64,000 nt of DNA from Vibrio sinensis (lineage in GTDB: Bacteria; Pseudomonadota; Gammaproteobacteria; Enterobacterales; Vibrionaceae), in the NCBI RefSeq assembly GCF_003605645.1, contig NZ_QVMU01000007.1, positions 134,861 through 198,860 on the forward strand, given 5' to 3'. The stretch's first letter is position 1. Every line of letters begins with the position of its first letter. The translations under genes were made by a program, and so were the position numbers. Shown here in pieces: positions 59,942 to 64,000 of this stretch. The notes beneath the pieces were generated by a model that was not told the origin of the DNA, searched no databases, and saw nothing but the letters and a program-made list of their open reading frames with translations.

Positions 59942-60448
59942 TTAAGAGCGGGCGTTTAAACCGATGGGCGCGGTATTAGAATTATGATTAGCTAGCCCAT
60001 GATTTACGGTCAGGTCAAAGTCCTGACGGTCGGAAATCGCTAAAACTTCATTGTCTGTCATCAACTCACCAAGAGTAATGTTATTCAAGAAGTCGCTAAT
60101 ACGTGAACTAAGGTCACGCCATAATGTGTGGGTTAAGCAGCGGGTGCCGCCTTGGCAATCGCCTTTACCATTACATTTGGTCGCATCAACTGACTCATCT
60201 ACAGCCGCAATCACAGTGCCAATCGCAATTGTACTTGCTTCAGCACCTAATCGGTAACCGCCACCTGGGCCGCGCACACTCGATACTAATCCAGCCTTAC
60301 GTAACTTTGAAAATAATTGTTCTAAGTAAGAAAGGGAGATTCCTTGTCGTTCAGAAATATCTGCCAGCGGTACTGGGTTTTTCTGGGAGTGCAGAGCCAC
60401 ATCAAGCATAGCTGTCACTGCATAACGTCCTTTAGATGTCAGTCTCAT
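59942..60448 (-). CDS. iscR: IscR, Fe-S-sensing Rrf2 regulator
   Basis: Represses the isc operon when it carries a 2Fe-2S cluster. The start at 60448 ([19 protein letters not shown]) gives 168 residues. The winged helix is followed by three cysteine ligands and a histidine in [17 protein letters not shown]. Two IscR boxes lie immediately upstream, so autoregulation is expected. Confidence 0.97.
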   Translation of the reverse strand: MRLTSKGRYAVTAMLDVALHSQKNPVPLADISERQGISLSYLEQLFSKLRKAGLVSSVRGPGGGYRLGAEASTIAIGTVIAAVDESVDATKCNGKGDCQGGTRCLTHTLWRDLSSRISDFLNNITLGELMTDNEVLAISDRQDFDLTVNHGLANHNSNTAPIGLNARS

Positions 60449-60490
60449 ATTACACCATATCCACATCGTTTATGTGGTATGAAGTTTTTC

Positions 60491-60515
60491 ATACTTGAGT
60501 AAAATGGTCAAGTAT
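60491..60515 (-). promoter_or_regulatory. IscR box, proximal (type 1-like)
   Basis: A 25-bp imperfect palindrome, ATACTTGA...TCAAGTAT, matching the pattern of type 1 IscR sites (ATA..YYGAC..AGTCRR..TAT). It contains a TTGACC that could be a -35 element. It lies 43 bp upstream of the iscR start and directly abuts a second copy. Confidence 0.75.
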
Positions 60516-60540
60516 TTATTTGAGTAAAACAGTCAAGTAT
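60516..60540 (-). promoter_or_regulatory. IscR box, distal (type 1-like)
   Basis: The second 25-bp copy, ending AGTCAAGTAT on the plus strand; on the minus strand it carries TTGACT, a possible -35. It starts exactly where the first box ends, so the two are in direct tandem. Confidence 0.75.
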
Positions 60541-60555
60541 TCGAAAGTTCGAATA

Positions 60556-61293
60556 TTATTGTTTTTCATCTAATTTATTCGTCTTTTCAACCGCAGTTAA
60601 TACGCCACGAAGTATGTTTAGCTCCTGAGCTTCAGGGCGAGCACGGTTAAATAAACGTCGCAGTTTATTCATGACTTTACCAGGCTGTTCCTGACTAATA
60701 AATTGGGTATTTATTAACACTTTTTCAAGGTGCTCAAAGAACATTTCCAATTCTTTATGACGAGGATACTCTAGTTCTTCAGCCTGAGAGTGCTTAGATG
60801 CTTCGTGCTGGAGGAAAGCTGCGCGTATTTCATAACCCAAAAGCTGTACCGCCATAGCCAAATTTAATGAGCTATACTCTGGGTTTGCTGGTATGCATAC
60901 GTGGTAGTTACAGGTCTGTAGCTCGTCATTAGTCAAACCGGTACGTTCGCGGCCAAAAACTAAAGCAACTTGGGAAGTTTGACCTTCTGAGACAAACATC
61001 TCACCACATTCACGAGGCTCAAGCATTGGCCAATCTAATGTTCTTGAACGAGCGCTAGAACCAACAACTAATGCACAATCGGCTACCGCTTCTTGTAGAG
61101 TGCTGACAATGTTCGCATTCTGGGCAATATCACCAGCGCCAGCCGCGAGTGCAATGGCTTGATCATCAACGGTACATTGAGGATCCACCAATACCATATT
61201 AGTCAGCCCCATCACTTTCATTGCTCTAGCTGCTGAACCAATATTTCCAGAATGAGACGTCCCTACGAGAACGACCTTAACGTTGTTAAGCAT
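60556..61293 (-). CDS. trmJ: TrmJ, tRNA (Cm32/Um32) methyltransferase
   Basis: SPOUT-class enzyme that 2'-O-methylates position 32 of several tRNAs. The protein has 245 residues. SPOUT-knot motifs are visible: [29 protein letters not shown] and [16 protein letters not shown]. It is located upstream of iscR and divergent from suhB, the E. coli order. Confidence 0.95.
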   Translation of the reverse strand: MLNNVKVVLVGTSHSGNIGSAARAMKVMGLTNMVLVDPQCTVDDQAIALAAGAGDIAQNANIVSTLQEAVADCALVVGSSARSRTLDWPMLEPRECGEMFVSEGQTSQVALVFGRERTGLTNDELQTCNYHVCIPANPEYSSLNLAMAVQLLGYEIRAAFLQHEASKHSQAEELEYPRHKELEMFFEHLEKVLINTQFISQEQPGKVMNKLRRLFNRARPEAQELNILRGVLTAVEKTNKLDEKQ

Positions 61294-61470
61294 TTTTGTT
61301 TACCATCACTAACAAGAAACTGGCAGATATTAACACATAGCCGAATGAAATGGTCAGCAGTCATCATTATCAGCGTTTAAAAGCACAAAAAATAACCACT
61401 TCCAATTAGGGGAAATTCTGATATACTGCTCGCCGTTTTTCTGTTCTTTAACATCCGTTGGGAAATTAGT

Positions 61471-62274
61471 ATGCATCCAATGCTAAATATTGCTATTCGT
61501 GCCGCACGAAAAGCAGGTAATCATATTGCCAAATCACTAGAAAATGTCGAAAAAATTGAGACTACTCAAAAAGGTATTAATGACTTTGTTACTAACGTAG
61601 ACAAAGAAGCAGAAGCTCTCATTATTGATACTATTCGCGCTTCATACCCTGAGCACTGTATCGTTGCTGAGGAAAATGGCATTATCGACGGTAAAGATAA
61701 AGACGTGCAATGGATCATCGACCCACTGGATGGCACTACAAACTTTGTAAAAGGTTTACCTCACTTTTCAGTCTCTATTGCAGTTCGTTTCAAAGGCAAA
61801 ACTGAAGTTGCTTGTGTTTACGATCCTATGCAAAACGAGTTGTTCACTGCTCAACGTGGTGCAGGTGCACAACTTAACAACGCTCGTATTCGTGTTAAGC
61901 AAGTTAAAGATCTTCAAGGCACTATCCTTGCTACTGGTTTCCCATACAAGCAAAAGCAACACTCAGAATCTTACTTCAAGATCCTATCTGCTTTGTTTGT
62001 AGATTGTGCAGACTTCCGTCGCACTGGTTCTGCAGCACTAGACCTTTGTTACTTAGCAGCTGGTCGTGTTGATGGTTTCTTTGAATTAGGTCTAAAACCT
62101 TGGGATATCGCAGCTGGCGATCTAATTGCTCGCGAAGCTGGTGCTATTGTTACTGACTTTGCCGGTGGCACTGACTACATGGCATCAGGTAATATCGTTG
62201 CTTCTAGTTCACGTGGTGTTAAGAATATTCTTAAGCACATCCGTGAAAACGGCAACGCTGCAATCCTAAAATAA
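61471..62274 (+). CDS. suhB: SuhB, inositol-1-monophosphatase and Nus-complex partner
   Basis: Mg2+-dependent phosphatase that also binds NusA and helps rRNA antitermination in E. coli. The protein has 267 residues. The metal-site motifs are intact: VAEENG, WIIDPLDGTTNFVKGLP and KPWDIAAGDLIAREAGA. A terminator follows. Confidence 0.96.
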   Translation: MHPMLNIAIRAARKAGNHIAKSLENVEKIETTQKGINDFVTNVDKEAEALIIDTIRASYPEHCIVAEENGIIDGKDKDVQWIIDPLDGTTNFVKGLPHFSVSIAVRFKGKTEVACVYDPMQNELFTAQRGAGAQLNNARIRVKQVKDLQGTILATGFPYKQKQHSESYFKILSALFVDCADFRRTGSAALDLCYLAAGRVDGFFELGLKPWDIAAGDLIAREAGAIVTDFAGGTDYMASGNIVASSSRGVKNILKHIRENGNAAILK

Positions 62275-62296
62275 TAGCGATTGTAATGCTGATTAT

Positions 62297-62328
62297 TAAA
62301 AGCCCTGCTCACTGAGCAGGGCTTTTTT
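62297..62328 (+). terminator. Terminator after suhB
   Basis: AAAAGCCCTGCTC / GAGCAGGGCTTTTTT, a strong hairpin with 4-nt loop and T run, between convergent suhB and the lipoprotein locus. Confidence 0.9.
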
Positions 62329-62348
62329 GTTTGTGCTTTTACTTAACC

Positions 62349-63107
62349 CTAACTAAGTCTAGTAAAACGAAATGTTTGCAGTTTTTGTTCACTGCCATCG
62401 ACATAAGCATAGCTATCAATAATCCAAACTTTTTTACCTACAAAACTCAGCTCGATGCGTATATCTGATGTGACAATGCCTGCATATATAACATCATTTA
62501 GATTTGTTGGATAAAAAGAAACTCGATTAGCGTTAGTTAGTTGCTCTCCAACAAAATTAACCGATACATCTTTGTTTAAATTATCCACCTTTAGTTGATG
62601 GCCTCCACTCATATCGTAGCTAAACGACGCATTCAGATTAAGCCCTTGTTGATTAGTAATCTTAACGTCAGCATGAGAAAGAGAGGTAAGCCTCCCTTTC
62701 GCTATAATCTGTTGTGGCTCAGTAGCTACAGTATGGGTTTGAATATTTACGTCCCACTCGCCAACAAAGTTTTCTAACTGTTGCCAATTTTGCTCGCTAG
62801 CCGCTGACTCCTTTCCACCTAGCACAGTAATCGCATCGTTACGATTATCATGACGTATATTATCTCGATTGCTCTATAAGTCTAGGCTTGAACCCGCGAC
62901 GCCTCCTGCAACCCCTCCTGCAATTGCACCTTTAACTGCAAGCTCTGGATCTCCTATTAACGCCCCCATAGTCAACCCTAACAATGCTCCACCTGCAGCG
63001 CCTTGCTTAGTTGCGGCATTAGGATCATCTTCGCCCGGAGTCACGCAACCTGCTAGTAAAGGGATAGAGATCAATAATGGTAAAACTAGCTTTGTGTTGA
63101 ATTTCAT
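62349..63107 (-). pseudogene. Glycine-zipper lipoprotein gene interrupted by one in-frame TAG
   Basis: The 5' part (63107-62874) encodes a lipoprotein: MKFNTKLVLPLL, a lipobox LLAGC, then a glycine-zipper membrane segment (GGALLGLTMGALIG ... AIAGGVAGGVAG). It ends at TAG after SSLDL. The same frame then runs on without a start codon or any further stop as SNRDNIRHDNRNDAITVLGG... to 62349. A single CAG-to-TAG change would restore one protein of about 252 residues. GTG at 62825 could start the downstream part but has no separate signals. Either the gene is a recent pseudogene, or the codon is read through, or the two halves are separately translated. The C-terminal part contains no domain I recognise. 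An SD (GAGGTG) precedes the first ATG. Confidence 0.65.
62874..63107 (-). CDS. Glycine-zipper lipoprotein, N-terminal part as encoded
   Basis: As it stands this frame encodes 77 residues: signal peptide, lipobox cysteine (LLAGC), a linker and a glycine-zipper hairpin of two membrane-type segments. Proteins of this type sit in the outer membrane or cell envelope. Translation would end at the amber codon 62874-62876. If the downstream reading frame belongs to it, this is only the first third of the original product. Confidence 0.6.
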   Translation of the reverse strand: MKFNTKLVLPLLISIPLLAGCVTPGEDDPNAATKQGAAGGALLGLTMGALIGDPELAVKGAIAGGVAGGVAGSSLDL

Positions 63108-63294
63108 TGGACACCTCATTTATTGAACTGTCAGTATGATAATTAACCATTGTCAGTGGAAATTCAGTGAATGTCAGAGGAGTTTGAGAGTAAAAATTGG
63201 AATTGTATTCAAGTATTACGAAGAGCTTCAAACACTTCGCCATAAAAACATACTGTTGCGTATTGGAATAACTCTCTGCTTTAGCTACTCACAA
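63108..63294. other. Spacer between the lipoprotein gene and the tRNA array
   Basis: About 190 bp with no gene or RNA recognised. It should hold the promoter of the lipoprotein gene on the minus strand. Confidence 0.4.
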
Positions 63295-63305
63295 AATGCA
63301 GACGT

Positions 63306-63335
63306 AAAAAAGCCCCAGCATTTCTGCTGAGGCTT
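63306..63335 (-). terminator. Terminator, array copy 4 (distal)
   Basis: AAGCCTCAGC / GCTGGGGCTT hairpin (minus strand) with a 6-nt loop and U-tract, after tRNA relic 3. Equivalent hairpins end the other units. Confidence 0.8.
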
Positions 63336-63341
63336 AGTATA

Positions 63342-63425
63342 TGGCAGGGGTGGAGAGATTCGAACTCCCAACGCGCGCTATTTTGTAGTGGCTGAATCCG
63401 CGGCTCTGCCAATTGGCGGCAAACC
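63342..63425 (-). pseudogene. Decayed tRNA-Trp copy 3
   Basis: The 3' half (T-arm GGAGTTCGAATCTC and CACCCCTGCCA end) is kept. The 5' acceptor strand is GGTTTGCC-like and cannot pair with CACCCCT; the D-stem is lost and about ten extra bases replace the anticodon loop, which no longer contains CCA. Confidence 0.8.
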
Positions 63426-63441
63426 ATAAAATACAGATGTA

Positions 63442-63470
63442 AAAAAGCCCCAGCATTTCTGCTGAGGCTT
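63442..63470 (-). terminator. Terminator, array copy 3
   Basis: Same AAGCCCCAGC / GCTGAGGCTT stem with an A run on the plus strand (U-tract on the minus strand). Confidence 0.8.
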
Positions 63471-63476
63471 AATATA

Positions 63477-63560
63477 TGGCAGGGGTGGAGAGATTCGAAC
63501 TCCCAACACGCGCTATTTTGTAATGGCTGAATCCGCTGCTCTGCTAATTGGCGGCAAACC
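63477..63560 (-). pseudogene. Decayed tRNA-Trp copy 2
   Basis: Same structure as copy 3: intact T-arm and 3' CCA end, unpaired 5' acceptor strand, expanded and altered anticodon region. Differs from the other relics at scattered positions (for example CTGCTAATTGG instead of CTGCCAATTGG). Confidence 0.8.
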
Positions 63561-63575
63561 ATAAAATACAGACGT

Positions 63576-63605
63576 AAAAAAGCCCCAGCATTTCTGCTGA
63601 GGCTT
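63576..63605 (-). terminator. Terminator, array copy 2
   Basis: Same hairpin and U-tract as in the other units. Confidence 0.8.
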
Positions 63606-63611
63606 AATATA

Positions 63612-63693
63612 TGGCAGGGGTGGTGAGATTCGAACTCCCAACACGCGCTATTTTATAATGGCTGAATCCGCTGCTCTGCCAATTGGCGACAAC
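63612..63693 (-). pseudogene. Decayed tRNA-Trp copy 1
   Basis: Nearest relic to the functional gene. It shares the same expanded anticodon region and lost acceptor pairing as copies 2 and 3, so the decayed form was duplicated after it arose. One T-arm-side change (GGTGAGATT for GGAGAGATT) is unique to it. Confidence 0.8.
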
Positions 63694-63709
63694 CATAAAA
63701 TACAGACGT

Positions 63710-63739
63710 AAAAAAGCCCCAGCATTTCTGCTGAGGCTT
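63710..63739 (-). terminator. Terminator after tRNA-Trp
   Basis: AAGCCTCAGC / GCTGGGGCTT hairpin with U-tract on the minus strand, 7 bp beyond the CCA end of the functional tRNA-Trp. Confidence 0.85.
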
Positions 63740-63745
63740 AGTATA

Positions 63746-63822
<77 letters not shown>

Positions 63823-63858
63823 GTAGTTTTTTTAAAGACTTAACTTTGTCTGAAATAG

Positions 63859-63935
63859 TGGCGGAGTGGACGGGACTCGAACCCGCGACCCCCGGCGTGA
63901 CAGGCCGGTATTCTAACCAACTGAACTACCACTCC
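63859..63935 (-). tRNA. tRNA-Asp (anticodon GTC)
   Basis: 77 nt including encoded CCA. Acceptor stem GGAGTGG / CCACTCC, D-arm TAGTTCAGTTGGTTAGAATA, anticodon stem-loop CCGGCCTGTCACGCCGG with GTC, T-arm GCGGGTTCGAGTCCCGT. It probably belongs to the distal end of an rRNA operon beyond the right edge; no 5S sequence is seen in the last 65 bases. Confidence 0.95.
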
Positions 63936-64000
63936 GCAGTGGTATTTTATCTAAATAAAGTCTTATGGTTAGGTAGCTTTATTTAGTTTTGCCTTTAGAT

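Noticed and set aside
63281..63562. 93-codon repetitive frame on the minus strand
   Set aside because: It is an accidental translation through two tRNA-Trp relics and their terminators; its internal repeat is just the 135-bp array (135 is a multiple of three).

Overview
The window is a chromosomal segment of a gamma-proteobacterium, almost certainly Vibrionaceae and most likely Vibrio. Support comes from the complete Na+-translocating NADH:quinone reductase operon with apbE and nqrM, an OmpK-type Tsx-family porin, the hybrid riboflavin protein RibBX, Crl, FrsA, and close similarity of nearly every protein to Vibrio or enterobacterial core proteins. Species assignment from sequence alone is not possible. 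No prophage, integron, CRISPR array, intact insertion sequence or secretion system was seen. This is mostly conserved core genome.

Layout. 1-8,650 (minus strand) is the classic cluster rpsB-tsf-pyrH-frr-uppS-cdsA-ispC-rseP-bamA (bamA runs off the left edge), joining translation, undecaprenyl/isoprenoid/phospholipid synthesis and envelope assembly. map and glnD (8,878-12,484) diverge from rpsB, followed by a YaeH-type gene. 13,040-19,072 (minus) is nrdR-ribD-ribE-ribBX-ribH-nusB-thiL-pgpA, a riboflavin/thiamine cofactor cluster. 19,202-25,672 (minus) holds proBA, crl, frsA, gpt and a purine permease; gpt and the permease both carry PurR-like operators at their promoters. 25,992-26,305 (minus) is a short transcription unit with a promoter, a 28-codon reading frame and a terminator, of unknown function. 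26,633-30,917 (plus) is pepD, then a three-gene RimK cluster (retropepsin-like protease, glutamate ligase, M14-type hydrolase). 31,075-36,432 holds a sodium symporter, a YggN-like protein, dinB (with a LexA box) plus a GreA/B-like protein, and a double-receiver diguanylate cyclase. 36,505-43,900 (minus) is nqrABCDEF, apbE, nqrM. 44,329-52,635 holds bolA, rlmG, yajG, a periplasmic cyclophilin, ampG, ompK, panE, yajL and csdA. 52,699-61,293 (minus) holds ndk, pepB and the full isc operon iscRSUA-hscBA-fdx-iscX behind two abutting IscR boxes, plus trmJ; suhB diverges from trmJ. 62,349-63,107 is a lipoprotein gene apparently broken by a single in-frame amber codon. The right edge carries tRNA-Asp and tRNA-Trp, followed on the same strand by three decayed tRNA-Trp copies in a 135-bp tandem array, each with its own terminator hairpin.

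How the parts fit. The isc operon supplies Fe-S clusters to, among others, IscR itself and the NqrF ferredoxin domain. The riboflavin genes, ApbE and NqrM supply and mature the flavin- and iron-containing Nqr complex that makes the sodium gradient, which the Na+ symporter family encoded nearby typically uses. AmpG recycles muropeptides, and UppS/CdsA/PgpA feed lipid carriers and phospholipids. The observations most worth a second look are the decayed tRNA-Trp/terminator array, the amber-split lipoprotein gene, the orphan 28-codon unit, the RimK ligase/two-hydrolase cluster, the RibBX hybrid and the PurR-like operators.
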